NCBI RefSeq assembly: GCF_004762045.1
Contig: NZ_SJOM01000007.1
Coordinates: forward strand, 4,317,609 to 4,381,608
Origin: Mycobacterium sp. DL99
GTDB taxonomy: Bacteria; Actinomycetota; Actinomycetes; Mycobacteriales; Mycobacteriaceae
DNA length: 64,000 nucleotides
Direction of reading: 5' to 3'
Of this stretch, positions 18,261 through 27,349 are shown one piece after another. Each line of letters begins with the position of its first letter. Position 1 is the stretch's first letter. Both the position numbers and the translations under genes were made by a program. The notes beneath the pieces were generated by a model. It ran no database searches. It worked only from the letters and a program-made list of their open reading frames with translations, and was not told where the DNA came from.

Positions 18261-18697
18261 TCGCCGATGTCCTCCGCCCACAGGTCCGGCCGCTCGGCGA
18301 TGAAGTCCTCCATCATCGCCACGCAGCGTTCATCGTCGAGCAGGGTAACCGCCACCCCGTGCTCGGCCAGCCAGTCATGGCCACCGGTGAAGGTCCGGCT
18401 TTCACCGATCACCACCGCGCCGATGTTGAACTGGCGGACCAGGCCGCTGCAGTACCAGCACGGCGAGAGCGTCGTCACCATGATCGTGGACCGGTAGCCG
18501 CGCTGGCGCCCGGCGGCCCGGAAGGCGTCCGTCTCGGCGTGGATCGACGGGTCGTCGTTCTGCACGCGACGGTTGTGGCCGGCGCCCAGCAGCGTCCCGT
18601 CCGAGCTGAACAAGGCGGCACCGATCGGAATACCGCCTTCGGCCAATCCTTTTCGTGCTTCCTCGACAGCGACGTCGAGCATCTGCTCCGGGGTCAT
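18257..18697 (-). CDS. Cytosine-type (yeast CodA-like) nucleobase deaminase
   Basis: 146 aa. CDA-fold zinc deaminase with H53-A-E55 (zinc ligand and proton shuttle) and P79-C80-W-Y-C83 (two zinc ligands). Length and the TFTGG...LLDD tail match the yeast cytosine deaminase/guanine deaminase branch rather than tRNA adenosine deaminase. Probable reaction: hydrolytic removal of the exocyclic amino group of cytosine or a 5-substituted cytosine. Four-base overlaps join it to the permease before it and the oxygenase after it. The inner ATG is chosen because it creates this coupling. Confidence 0.8.
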   Translation of the reverse strand: MTPEQMLDVAVEEARKGLAEGGIPIGAALFSSDGTLLGAGHNRRVQNDDPSIHAETDAFRAAGRQRGYRSTIMVTTLSPCWYCSGLVRQFNIGAVVIGESRTFTGGHDWLAEHGVAVTLLDDERCVAMMEDFIAERPDLWAEDIGE

Positions 18698-20091
18698 GCC
18701 GGCACCATCCGTTCCGCGGTGAGTTTGGACCGGCACAACACTAGATAGCACGCACCGGCGATGAGAAACCCGACGAAGAACGTGATGTCACCCAACTGCG
18801 GAACAGCCCGCACGACAAATCCGTGGAAGTGCTCCTGGTTGCAGAACAACGCCACCGACGCGACCAGACCGATCAGGAACGACAACAGGCCGGGCCAGTT
18901 CGTGTAGGACCGGTCGTAGAGGAGATGCGCGACGGTTTGGTCCCCGCGCAGGTACTGGTCGGCGAACACCACCCCGAGCCACGGGCCGATCCAGTACGCG
19001 ATGATCAACAGGAACGCCTCGTAGCTTGCGGCAGCGTCGGCCAGCGCCCACCAGGCGATGAGAAATCCGACGATGCCGAAGAACGCGGTCGCCAAGGCCC
19101 GGGCGATGTGATGCGGGAGCTTGATCCCGATGGTCACGAAAGCCATTGCACCCGAATAGATGTTGATCGCGTTGGCGGCCACGGCCCCGATCGCGATCGC
19201 CAGCAGGGTCAGGCTCGCCAGCCACGGGGCCAACTCCGAGGTGAACGCCGTGGTCGGATTGTCCGAGACCGCGGGGCCGATGGTCACCGACGCCGCGCCC
19301 ACCGCCTGCAGCAGCATGCACGACACGAACAGTCCTGCGGCAGCGAAGAATCCGGTACGCGGGCCGGCCTCGGACCGGGGCAGGTACCGCGTGTAGTCGG
19401 CGGCATACGGAGCCCACCCGGCGACATAGCCGAATGCGGTGCCCACGGTCAGCAGGAAGCCACCCGTGCCACCGACACCACCGGTGACCGCGGGCGCGCC
19501 CAGATCCGCCTTGCTCAGGATCACCACCGAGGTGATCGCGAAAATGACCGCGAGCACCGGGAATGCCCACCGTTCGAAGGCCTGCACCAGGTTGTGCCCG
19601 AAGATCGCCAGCGCCGTCTGCACCACGACGACGAGCACCAGCGCCAGCACCGGCGCGATGCCGATCAGGGTGGAGAGTGCGAACGCACCGCTGACGCTGT
19701 TGGTGGCGAACCACCCGATGCCCGCGGTCACCGTCATCAGCAGTGAGGGCACGGCATTGCCCTTGAAGCCGAACGCCAGCCGGCCCAGCACCATCTGCGG
19801 GACGCCGTGCAAGGGCCCACGCTTGGACAGGAAGTAATGCGCCAGCGCCCCCAGGCCGGTGCCGATCGCCAGGCCGGCCACCGCCTGCCAGAACGTCATG
19901 CCGTAGACGGAGACCGCCAGCACGCCCAGGAAGATCGTGGCGAATTCGAGGTTCGGCGAGGTCCATGTCCAGAACAACTGGCTGGGCTTGCCGTGCCGAT
20001 CGGCCTCGGCGATGTGCTCGTTACCGCCCGGCTCGACAGCTGCGATCCGGTCGCGGTAGGAACCGTCGGTACTGGGCTCAGCCGCTGTCAT
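18694..20091 (-). CDS. NCS1-family cytosine/purine permease
   Basis: 465 aa with about 12 hydrophobic segments. Sodium- or proton-coupled nucleobase importer of the NCS1 family (CodB/cytosine permease branch). The FLGVLAVSVYGMTFWQA helix, the central W-x-P-Y-AADYTRYLP segment and NAINIYSG in a later helix are typical. Coupling with the deaminase implies import of a base that is then deaminated. ATG at 20091 starts the usual acidic N-terminus; the longer frame adds ten basic residues without a ribosome site. Confidence 0.88.
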   Translation of the reverse strand: MTAAEPSTDGSYRDRIAAVEPGGNEHIAEADRHGKPSQLFWTWTSPNLEFATIFLGVLAVSVYGMTFWQAVAGLAIGTGLGALAHYFLSKRGPLHGVPQMVLGRLAFGFKGNAVPSLLMTVTAGIGWFATNSVSGAFALSTLIGIAPVLALVLVVVVQTALAIFGHNLVQAFERWAFPVLAVIFAITSVVILSKADLGAPAVTGGVGGTGGFLLTVGTAFGYVAGWAPYAADYTRYLPRSEAGPRTGFFAAAGLFVSCMLLQAVGAASVTIGPAVSDNPTTAFTSELAPWLASLTLLAIAIGAVAANAINIYSGAMAFVTIGIKLPHHIARALATAFFGIVGFLIAWWALADAAASYEAFLLIIAYWIGPWLGVVFADQYLRGDQTVAHLLYDRSYTNWPGLLSFLIGLVASVALFCNQEHFHGFVVRAVPQLGDITFFVGFLIAGACYLVLCRSKLTAERMVPA

Positions 20092-20151
20092 GCGTACACC
20101 GTGGCGTGAACGGTGGCCCAACGCAAGCTGAACGCGGAGATTGGTTGGCGT

Positions 20152-20829
20152 TCAGTCGGGCTCGGCGACGGAAAGCAACTCGCGGGCGCTGACGACGATG
20201 TGGTCATGGAGCGCTGAGCGGCGCACCTCCGGCCCGCCGGTCTTGATCGCGTGCAGTAGAGCGCGGTGCTCTTCGGGGATCGCGAACGGGCTGTCGTGGC
20301 GCCTGGCGAGCCGGTGGATCTGCATCCGGATGCGCGGTTGCACACTGGCCCACAGTTGCATCGCGTGTTCAGAGTGAGCGCTTTTGACGACCGTCTCGTG
20401 AAACAGCACATCGAGTTCGTTGAGCAGATCCAGGTCGTCGACCGCCGCGGCATCGTCCATGAGCGCCACGAGCCGTTGCAGCTCGGCCAGCACGGCCGGA
20501 TCGACGCTTGCCTTCTCCACGGCGAACTGCTCGATCGACAACCGCACCGGAAGCAACACCCCCAGCAGTTCGTCGGCGCTCACTGTCGCCACGAATGCCC
20601 CGCGGTTGGGGATGTGATGCACCAAGCCTTCGCTTTCCAGCTGTCGCAGGGCTTCGCGCACGGGACCGGGGCTGGTGCTCAGGTGCGCGGCCAGCACATC
20701 TTGCTTGAGCTGCGCACCGGGTGCCAGGCCGCCTTTCACGATCTGCTCGCGCAGCCAGTCCGCGATCTGATGCCGTCGCGACGCGGGCAACGGGGCGACT
20801 GCGGCCAGTGGTTCCAGCGCCTCCGTCAA
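20152..20829 (-). CDS. GntR-family (FCD subfamily) transcriptional regulator
   Basis: 225 aa from a TTG that has AAAGGAG eight bases upstream, the best ribosome site in this gap. N-terminal winged helix (about 20-85, STSPGPVREALRQLE) and C-terminal all-helical FCD ligand domain (about 95-220, with D/H residues of the metal-binding type such as FHET). First gene of the leftward operon. A palindrome lies over both divergent promoters upstream, so it probably represses itself, the permease operon and the rightward catabolic operon. Ligand unknown. Confidence 0.85.
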   Translation of the reverse strand: MTEALEPLAAVAPLPASRRHQIADWLREQIVKGGLAPGAQLKQDVLAAHLSTSPGPVREALRQLESEGLVHHIPNRGAFVATVSADELLGVLLPVRLSIEQFAVEKASVDPAVLAELQRLVALMDDAAAVDDLDLLNELDVLFHETVVKSAHSEHAMQLWASVQPRIRMQIHRLARRHDSPFAIPEEHRALLHAIKTGGPEVRRSALHDHIVVSARELLSVAEPD

Positions 20830-20930
20830 TGGTCGTTCTCCTTTACAAAGGTCGCCAAGGTTGCCCCGTGGCGTCAATCCTATGCAGCCGCCTGCGCCCA
20901 TTCGGGCACAGACATTGCCGCCTTCCACTG

Positions 20931-20974
20931 TTGCGCAGATTACAGATTATAGATAATCTCTGATTTATCCAAAC
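20931..20974. promoter_or_regulatory. Overlapping divergent promoters sharing one palindromic operator
   Basis: The 16-base palindrome AGATTAT-AG-ATAATCT (20944-20959) contains, on the minus strand, a perfect TATAAT (20946-20951) with TTTGGA 16 bases upstream. On the plus strand it contains TAATCT (20954-20959) with TTGCGC (20931-20936) 17 bases upstream. One bound GntR dimer would block both -10 elements. The site is a rare AT-rich patch in GC-rich DNA. Confidence 0.6.
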
Positions 20975-21029
20975 GAGGCGCCGCGGTTACGGACCTCGAC
21001 CTGAAAAATCTTCTGAACAAAGGACATTC

Positions 21030-21845
21030 ATGCGTAGAGCCCTCCGCGCCGTGTTCGTTGCCCTTGCCGCCACCACCGCGCTGGTGCTAGCCGGCTGTAC
21101 GTCGTCGGGTCAGACCGGCACCGCCCAGAGCAGCGTCCTGACCAAGGTGCTGACCTCCAAGAAGATCACCATCGGAGTCTTCGCGGATGCCCCTCCGTAT
21201 GGCGTGATGAACGGCGCCGGCGAGTACGAAGGCTTCGACATCGACAAGGCCAGAGCACTCGCCGACTCACTCGGCGCCGGCGTGGAATTCGTCAGCGCCA
21301 CCAATGCCAGCCGAATTCCCATGCTGGAGACCGGAAAAGCCGACGTCATCATCGCCGCGCTGACCAACCTCGACGAGCGGGCCCAGGTGGTCGCGCTCAC
21401 CCGGCCGTATGCGTCAGAGGGACAGCTGGTCGTGGTGCCCGCGGACAGTCCGATTCGGCGCTATGACGACCTTGCCGGCCGCACCGTGGCCTCGACCCGC
21501 GGAAGTGTGCCCGCCACCATCTTGGAAGCCGAGTTCCCGCAGGCCAAGCCCAGCCTGTTCGAAGCCGTTGCCGACTCCATCCAAGCCCTGCGCAGCGGAA
21601 AGGTGGACGCACTGATGGAGAGCACGGCGGTGGTCGCCGGCGTCCGCGCGAGCCAGGGTGATGCGGTACGGGTGCTCGATGCGCCCCCACTGGCGCCTTC
21701 GTTCGTGTCCTTCGGCATCAAGATGGGCGACCAGGTCTGGCTCAACTACCTGAACAACTTCATCATGAACTACAACATCAGCAAGGCCGCCGATGAGTCC
21801 TACAACAAGTGGCTCGGCATGGACGTCCCCGCGCTCATCAAGTAA
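21030..21845 (+). CDS. ABC transporter substrate-binding lipoprotein, polar amino acid type
   Basis: 271 aa. Lipoprotein signal with lipobox L-A-G-C23. The mature part is a periplasmic type II binding fold of the polar-amino-acid (SBP_bac_3) class, with the ITIGVFADAPPYG opening and the RTVASTRGS hinge segment. It captures an amino-acid-like or opine-like ligand outside the membrane. AAAGGA five bases before the ATG. First gene of the rightward operon. Confidence 0.9.
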   Translation: MRRALRAVFVALAATTALVLAGCTSSGQTGTAQSSVLTKVLTSKKITIGVFADAPPYGVMNGAGEYEGFDIDKARALADSLGAGVEFVSATNASRIPMLETGKADVIIAALTNLDERAQVVALTRPYASEGQLVVVPADSPIRRYDDLAGRTVASTRGSVPATILEAEFPQAKPSLFEAVADSIQALRSGKVDALMESTAVVAGVRASQGDAVRVLDAPPLAPSFVSFGIKMGDQVWLNYLNNFIMNYNISKAADESYNKWLGMDVPALIK

Positions 21846-21878
21846 CTCGCTGCATCCCAACATTTCTCAGGACAACAC

Positions 21879-22541
21879 ATGCAGCTCTACTACGGGGACC
21901 TGATCCCCTATCTCGTTCCCCTACTCAAAGGCCTCGCGGTCAGCATCGGGGTGAGCCTGGTCGCAGCGGTAGTCGGCGGCGCATTCGGAATCCTGCTCTA
22001 CTCCGGGCGCACGTCCAAGGTGAGCATCTGGCGCGTCGCGTCATCGACCTACATCGAGGTCATCCGCAACACTCCATTGCTGTTGCAGCTCTACCTCGTC
22101 TACTTCGCACTGCCGCAGGCCGGTGTCAACCTCGACCCGGTCGCCGCGGGCATCCTCGCGCTCAGTATCAACAACGCCGCGTACATGGCCGAGATCTTCC
22201 GCGCTGGCTTTCAGTCCGTGCCGGCCGGCCTGCGCGAAGCGGGCGCGGCACTCGGGCTCAGTCCGCGCGACACCTTCTGGCGGGTGCTGTTCCCACCGGC
22301 GATGCGAAATGTCCTGCCGGCCATGACCAATCAGACCATTCTGTTGTTCCTCGCCTCGTCGATCACGTCGGTCGTATCCCTGCCCGACCTGATGCACGTG
22401 ATGATGGGAATCACCTCGACCACGTTCCGCACCATCGAGGCGTTCACCGTCGGCGGCCTGCTCTACTTCGCGGTCGCGTTCCTCATCGCGAGCCTGTCGC
22501 GAATCGTCGAAACCTGGTTCATCAAGTGGAAGGTGGCGTGA
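21879..22541 (+). CDS. ABC transporter permease, polar amino acid type (first)
   Basis: 220 aa, about five membrane helices. HisM/GlnP-type inner-membrane permease. The coupling (EAA) loop reads EAGAALGLSPRDTFWRVLFP, where the ATPase docks. Stop overlaps the next permease start by one base. Pairs with the second permease as a heterodimer. Confidence 0.92.
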   Translation: MQLYYGDLIPYLVPLLKGLAVSIGVSLVAAVVGGAFGILLYSGRTSKVSIWRVASSTYIEVIRNTPLLLQLYLVYFALPQAGVNLDPVAAGILALSINNAAYMAEIFRAGFQSVPAGLREAGAALGLSPRDTFWRVLFPPAMRNVLPAMTNQTILLFLASSITSVVSLPDLMHVMMGITSTTFRTIEAFTVGGLLYFAVAFLIASLSRIVETWFIKWKVA

Positions 22542-23248
22542 TGTTCGAAGGACTCGGCACCCAACATCTCTCGTTGATCTGGCACGGGGCCCTCGTGACT
22601 CTCCAGATATGCACGCTGTCAGTGCTTTTCGGCGGCATACTCGGAATCGTCATCGGCCTGATGTCCACCGGGACAATCCGCGCCCTGCGGTGGGTGGCCG
22701 CTCTCTACGTCGCGTTGATCCGCGGCATCCCGGTGTTGCTGATCATCTTCTTCGTCTACTTCGGTATACCGCTGTTGGCCCCGGGCAGCAGCCTCTCGGA
22801 GTACTGGGCCGGGGTGATCGCGCTGTCGGTGTTCGCGTCGGCCTACATCGGCGAGCTCGTGCGCGGCAGCATCCAGGCCGTCCCCCGCGGACAGTTCGAG
22901 GCCGCCGACGCACTCGGGCTGTCCTACGCCCATCGCATGCGCTGGGTCATCCTGCCGCAGGCCGCGCGGGTGATCGTGCCACCCGGTGTCGGTTTCCTGG
23001 TGGTGCTGATCAAAGACAGCTCGCTGGTCGCAGTCATCGGTCTCATCGAACTGACCCGCGCGGGCAATGTGGTCAGCTCGCTGACGGCCGATCCGATCAC
23101 CACCTACCTCATCGTCGGTGCCGGCTACTTCGTCATCTGCTACGCGCTTTCGTCGCTGGGCCGCCGATACGAACAACGGCTCGGCGTTCACGTCAAGGCA
23201 CCCGATGTCGGCGACACCCTCACTCTCACTACAGGAGCGAACAAATGA
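22541..23248 (+). CDS. ABC transporter permease, polar amino acid type (second)
   Basis: 235 aa from an ATG that overlaps the previous stop. Same HisM/GlnP family, with EAA loop EAADALGLSYAHRMRWVILP and about five helices. A much longer open frame upstream is chance reading through the first permease. The stop overlaps the ATPase start by four bases. Confidence 0.92.
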   Translation: MFEGLGTQHLSLIWHGALVTLQICTLSVLFGGILGIVIGLMSTGTIRALRWVAALYVALIRGIPVLLIIFFVYFGIPLLAPGSSLSEYWAGVIALSVFASAYIGELVRGSIQAVPRGQFEAADALGLSYAHRMRWVILPQAARVIVPPGVGFLVVLIKDSSLVAVIGLIELTRAGNVVSSLTADPITTYLIVGAGYFVICYALSSLGRRYEQRLGVHVKAPDVGDTLTLTTGANK

Positions 23249-23973
23249 TCGAGGTCGACGGACTACGGCTGAGCTTCGGTGACACCGAAGTGCTGCACGG
23301 CGTTTCGTGCCGGGTGGCCGAGCGTGAAGTGGTGTGCATCATCGGCGCGTCGGGCTCGGGCAAGAGCACGCTGCTGCGCTGCATGAACGGTTTGGAACGG
23401 CCGTCGCACGGCACGATCGTGATCAACGAACACACGCTAGGGCCCCAGGAGAAGACCGCCGACCTTGCCGTGGTACGCCGCGACGTCGGCATGGTGTTCC
23501 AGCATTTCAACCTCTTTCCGCACATGACCGTCATCGAGAACATTGTGCTGGCGCCGCGGCGGGTACTGGGTCGCACCAGGATCGAGGCCGAGGAACGGGC
23601 CCGCACTCTACTGGGGCGAGTTGGTCTGGCAGACAAGGCCGACGTCTATCCCGATTCGCTGTCGGGCGGCCAGAAACAACGCGTGGCCATCGCCCGTGCG
23701 CTGGCCATGGATCCAAAGATCATGCTGTTCGACGAGCCCACGTCAGCGCTGGACCCCGAGATCGTCGGCGAGGTGCTGGCGGTGATGAAAGACCTCGCCG
23801 CCGAGGGCATGACGATGGTCGTGGTGACCCACGAGATGGGCTTTGCCCGCGAGGTCTCCGACCGGGTGATCTACATGGACAAGGGCACCATCGTCGAAAC
23901 CGCCGGCCCGACATCGATGTTCACCTGCCCGCAGGAGACCCGCACGCGGGAGTTCCTGAGCAAGGTGCTCTGA
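23245..23973 (+). CDS. ABC transporter ATP-binding protein, polar amino acid type
   Basis: 242 aa. Walker A GASGSGKS (34-41), Q-loop FQHFNLFPHMTV, signature LSGGQKQRVAIARAL, Walker B IMLFDEPTSALD, switch His in VVTHEMGF. GlnQ/HisP branch. Completes the importer with the lipoprotein and two permeases; the next enzyme gene starts one base after its stop. Confidence 0.95.
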   Translation: MIEVDGLRLSFGDTEVLHGVSCRVAEREVVCIIGASGSGKSTLLRCMNGLERPSHGTIVINEHTLGPQEKTADLAVVRRDVGMVFQHFNLFPHMTVIENIVLAPRRVLGRTRIEAEERARTLLGRVGLADKADVYPDSLSGGQKQRVAIARALAMDPKIMLFDEPTSALDPEIVGEVLAVMKDLAAEGMTMVVVTHEMGFAREVSDRVIYMDKGTIVETAGPTSMFTCPQETRTREFLSKVL

Positions 23974-23974
23974 G

Positions 23975-25564
23975 ATGCCGGTACTGGACTACTTGCTGAC
24001 GGGCGCAGAAGTCGTCGACGGTACCGGGACGCCCGCGCGACGAGCCGATGTCGGTCTGCGCGGGAACCGCATCGCATTCGTCGGGTTGTCGCCCGACGTC
24101 CGAGCGGTCACCACCCTCGACTGCACCGGCATGACCATCACCCCCGGGCTGATCGATCCGCACAGCCACAGCGACTGGTCAGTGCTGGGCAATCCCGACG
24201 CGTTCAGCACGATCCACCAGGGCGTCACCACCGAGGTGGTCGGCAACTGTGGCCTCACCTATGCCCCGATCGGAGAGGACGATGTCGACACGACCGCAAG
24301 TGCCCTGCGCGCCATGGGCTACGACGGTCCGGTCGACTGGCGCAGCTTCGGTGAGCTCGTGCAGCGAGTGCACTCGGGTCCGACAGCGCAGAACCTCATG
24401 TGGTTCGTGGGGCACACTGCGATTCGCTGCGCCGCGCGGTCATCCACCGACCAACTGCGCGCGCAGATACGCCTGCTCGAGGAGGCGATGGAGGCCGGCG
24501 CGATCGGCTTCTCCAGCGGACTGGAGTACGGCTCAGGACGCTTCGCGGCCACCGAGGAACTCGTGACGCTCGCCCAGGCGGCAGGCCGGCGTGACGGCAT
24601 GTATGCCAGCCACATCCGAAACCGCGACGCCGATCTCGACAGCGCCGTGGACGAGTTCTTCGCCGTCGTCGACGGAGGGCAGGTGCGGGCTCAACTTTCG
24701 CACCTGAACGTGCGTCATGACACCGGCGCCGAATCCGGCGCCTGGGAGCGCGCGGCCGAGCGCGTTGTCACCGAACGACAGCGTGGAACCGATGTGTTGG
24801 CCGACATGACCCCCTACCCCCACGGTATCGGCATGGCCACCGGGTTACTCCCCGCCTGGTTGGCAGAACGTCCCGGCGTCGAGGCCGCCGAGCTGCTCAA
24901 GGACCGGGAAGTTCGCGAGCAAGTGCGCCGGGACAGCGACCGCTACTGGCGGTTCGTCCACCGCGGCCAGTGGCGCCGCGTGCGGCTCGGAGTCAGCCCG
25001 ACCCACCCCGACTGGGAAGGACTGCCCTTCACCGAGATCGCCGAGCAGCACGGCGCCGACGAGTGGGAGTGCCTGTTCGACATCCTCACCGCGGCAGGCG
25101 CCGACATGGGCAGTGTGCAGCTGATCGGTGAATTGTTCACCGCGGGCCACCTCGACGAGGCAATCGCGCACGACCACTTCCTGCTCGGGGTCGACGCCTT
25201 CACCACCTGCCGACACGGCGCCCTCGACGGCCGCACCCGCAATCCGCTGTTCTACCACGGACATACGCATTACCTGGCTCACCACGTGCGGATGGGAACC
25301 CTGTCGCTGGAGACGGCCATCCACAAGATGACCGGCATGGTCGCCGAACACTTCGGCATGCGCGACCGGGGTGAACTGCGCGAGGGAGCTTTCGCCGATG
25401 TCGTCGCGTTCGACCCCGCGATCATCGGCCGCACCGACACCTGGACGCTGCCGCGCCGATATGCCGACGCGGCGCGACATGTCTGGGTGAACGGCGTGCC
25501 CGTCGTCACCGACGCCACCCACACGGGCCGCAGGCCCGGACTCATGCTCACCCGCCGGCCGTGA
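23975..25564 (+). CDS. N-acyl-D-amino-acid deacylase (D-aminoacylase) family amidohydrolase
   Basis: 529 aa. Amidohydrolase TIM barrel with H63-S-H65, the N-C92-G motif whose Cys is a zinc ligand in D-aminoacylases, the YASHIRNRD and SHLNV His ligands, and a C-terminal D-aminoacylase beta domain (from about 420, ending with FDPAIIGRTDTW). It removes an acyl group, typically acetyl or formyl, from the amino group of a D-configured amino acid. Family members also deacetylate N-acetyl-D-glucosaminate. Placed between an amino-acid-type importer and a sugar-acid dehydratase, the likely substrate is an N-acylated 2-amino acid sugar. Confidence 0.88.
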   Translation: MPVLDYLLTGAEVVDGTGTPARRADVGLRGNRIAFVGLSPDVRAVTTLDCTGMTITPGLIDPHSHSDWSVLGNPDAFSTIHQGVTTEVVGNCGLTYAPIGEDDVDTTASALRAMGYDGPVDWRSFGELVQRVHSGPTAQNLMWFVGHTAIRCAARSSTDQLRAQIRLLEEAMEAGAIGFSSGLEYGSGRFAATEELVTLAQAAGRRDGMYASHIRNRDADLDSAVDEFFAVVDGGQVRAQLSHLNVRHDTGAESGAWERAAERVVTERQRGTDVLADMTPYPHGIGMATGLLPAWLAERPGVEAAELLKDREVREQVRRDSDRYWRFVHRGQWRRVRLGVSPTHPDWEGLPFTEIAEQHGADEWECLFDILTAAGADMGSVQLIGELFTAGHLDEAIAHDHFLLGVDAFTTCRHGALDGRTRNPLFYHGHTHYLAHHVRMGTLSLETAIHKMTGMVAEHFGMRDRGELREGAFADVVAFDPAIIGRTDTWTLPRRYADAARHVWVNGVPVVTDATHTGRRPGLMLTRRP

Positions 25565-25601
25565 CCACACGACCGCATCATCCCGAGGAGCTCCGAAACA
25601 C

Positions 25602-26738
25602 ATGAAAATCACCGACATTCAGACGTGCGGGCTGCGCGGCGCCACCCCGGAGGGGGGCTGGTCCAACGAGCTGCGGCCCGACGACGTCGTGCACACCCTG
25701 GTCGCCGTCCACACCGACAGCGGCCAGGTCGGCATCGGCAGCGCCTTCACGACCGAAGGTTTGGTCGCCGCCGCCGTGGATGTGCTTGCGCCGCAACTGA
25801 TCGGTCAGAGCGCAATCGAGGCCGAACGGCTGACGGAGACGCTGCACCAGAGTGCGTTCTGGATGGGCCGCGGCGGCTCCCTCACCCACGCCACCAGCGC
25901 CATCGACATCGCGCTGTGGGATCTGGCCGGCCAGGCGCTCGGTCAACCGGTAGGGCGGCTGCTCGGTGGCCGCTACCGGGAGCGGGTGAGGCCCTACGCC
26001 TCAGTGCTCATGGACGAGGCGCCGGTTATGACCGAAAACCTTGCTGAACTGGTGGATCAGGGATTCACGGCGTTCAAGATCGGCTGGTGGAAATTCGGCC
26101 GCGCGGACAGCAAGACCGACGAGCGTACCGTGGCCGCGGCCCGCGAAGCCGTCGGCGACCACGTGCTGGCCGTCGACGCCGGTGGTTCTGAGGCGTTCTT
26201 CCCTGGTGGGCTGTCGTGGGCCAAGCGCACGGCCGACATGCTGGCCGAGTACGGCATTGCTTGGTTCGAAGAGGCGTTGGCCCCCGACGATGTCAACGGT
26301 TTCGTCGAGTTGAGGCGCCATTCCAAGGTGCCCATCAGCGGCGGCGAGGTGCTGACCCGTCGCCAGACGTTCCTGCCATTCCTCGATGCCGGGGCATTCG
26401 ACATCGTCCAGCCCGACAGCACCAAGGGTGGTGGTTTGAGCGAGTCACGCCGTATCGGGTGGGCCGCCCAGGACCGCGGGGTGCGGCTGATCCCGCACGG
26501 TTGGAACACCGCGATCGGGTTGGCCGCCGATCTGCATCTGGCGTCGGCCCTGGCGGCGACCGACCTCGTCGAATACAAGACCGGATCGGCCTATATCGAC
26601 GAACTCGTCAGCGGCGGATGGGATCTCGACAGCGACGGCATGCTCGCGGTGCCGGACGGGCCCGGGCTCGGCGTCACCCTGGACCGAACCGCACTGGAGC
26701 GCTACGGCACCCGCCCGACGTTCGCGGACGCCCGATGA
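25602..26738 (+). CDS. Enolase-superfamily (mandelate racemase type) sugar-acid dehydratase
   Basis: 378 aa. N-terminal capping domain (1-125), then a (beta/alpha)7-beta barrel. Metal ligands D192, E223, E249; His-Asp dyad H299/D272; E324 after the barrel. This matches the mandelate racemase subgroup position by position. The usual KxK on strand 2 is reduced to A157-F-K159, so only the His face can act as base. Most such enzymes dehydrate aldonic acids to 2-keto-3-deoxy acids. Directly followed by KDPG aldolase and KDG-type kinase, which accept such products. GAGGAG precedes the ATG. The stop overlaps the aldolase start by four bases. Confidence 0.85.
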   Translation: MKITDIQTCGLRGATPEGGWSNELRPDDVVHTLVAVHTDSGQVGIGSAFTTEGLVAAAVDVLAPQLIGQSAIEAERLTETLHQSAFWMGRGGSLTHATSAIDIALWDLAGQALGQPVGRLLGGRYRERVRPYASVLMDEAPVMTENLAELVDQGFTAFKIGWWKFGRADSKTDERTVAAAREAVGDHVLAVDAGGSEAFFPGGLSWAKRTADMLAEYGIAWFEEALAPDDVNGFVELRRHSKVPISGGEVLTRRQTFLPFLDAGAFDIVQPDSTKGGGLSESRRIGWAAQDRGVRLIPHGWNTAIGLAADLHLASALAATDLVEYKTGSAYIDELVSGGWDLDSDGMLAVPDGPGLGVTLDRTALERYGTRPTFADAR

Positions 26739-27349
26739 ACGCGGTGTTCGAGCACCGCGTGATCCCGCTGGCGACCGTACGGGATCCGGGTCACATCGAC
26801 GCGATCGGCGACGGGCTAGTCGACGGCGGTCTGCCGGTGGTCGAGGTGGCGTTGCGCGGCGAGCACGGCCTCGCCGCGATTCGCCGGCTCGCCGCCCGCG
26901 GCGATCTTCTGGTCGGCGCGGGCACCGTCCGCTCGAGCGCGCAAGCCCGCGATGCTATCGAGGCGGGCGCGCGATTCGTGGTATCCCCCGGGCTGGACGC
27001 GGAGGTGGTGCGATGCGTCGAGCAAGCCGGCCTGGCAGTCATCCCGGGTGTGCTGACGCCAACCGAGGTGGGCGCCGCGGCCCGCCTCGGCCTGCACCGG
27101 GTCAAATTGTTTCCGGCCGCCGCCGTCGACACGTCTGCCCTGTTGTTGGCCTACGCGGCGGTGTTCCCGGAAATGATGTTCATGCCGTCAGCCGGTGTCA
27201 CCACCGTGACCATGCCTGAATTCCTCACTCAGCAGACAGTTTTCGCCGTCAGCGGCAGCTGGATCACCGCCCGGGCCGACGCCGGTGCCGATGCCGTCGC
27301 TGACGCGGCCCGCGCAGCCGTCGCGGTTGCGGCACAGGCGCCGCGATGA
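26735..27349 (+). CDS. eda: 2-keto-3-deoxy-6-phosphogluconate (KDPG) aldolase family protein
   Basis: 204 aa. Class I aldolase barrel with Schiff-base K124 (HRVKLFPA) and the catalytic Glu E37 (VEVALR), plus the GAGTV phosphate loop. It cleaves KDPG or KDPGal to pyruvate and glyceraldehyde 3-phosphate. It lies between the dehydratase and kinase with four-base overlaps on both sides, so the three steps are translationally coupled. Confidence 0.92.
   Translation: MNAVFEHRVIPLATVRDPGHIDAIGDGLVDGGLPVVEVALRGEHGLAAIRRLAARGDLLVGAGTVRSSAQARDAIEAGARFVVSPGLDAEVVRCVEQAGLAVIPGVLTPTEVGAAARLGLHRVKLFPAAAVDTSALLLAYAAVFPEMMFMPSAGVTTVTMPEFLTQQTVFAVSGSWITARADAGADAVADAARAAVAVAAQAPR

Noticed and set aside
21809..22540. 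In-frame upstream extension of the second ABC permease
   Set aside because: Arg/Pro-rich reading of the first permease in another frame; the ATG at 22541 with a one-base overlap is the natural start.
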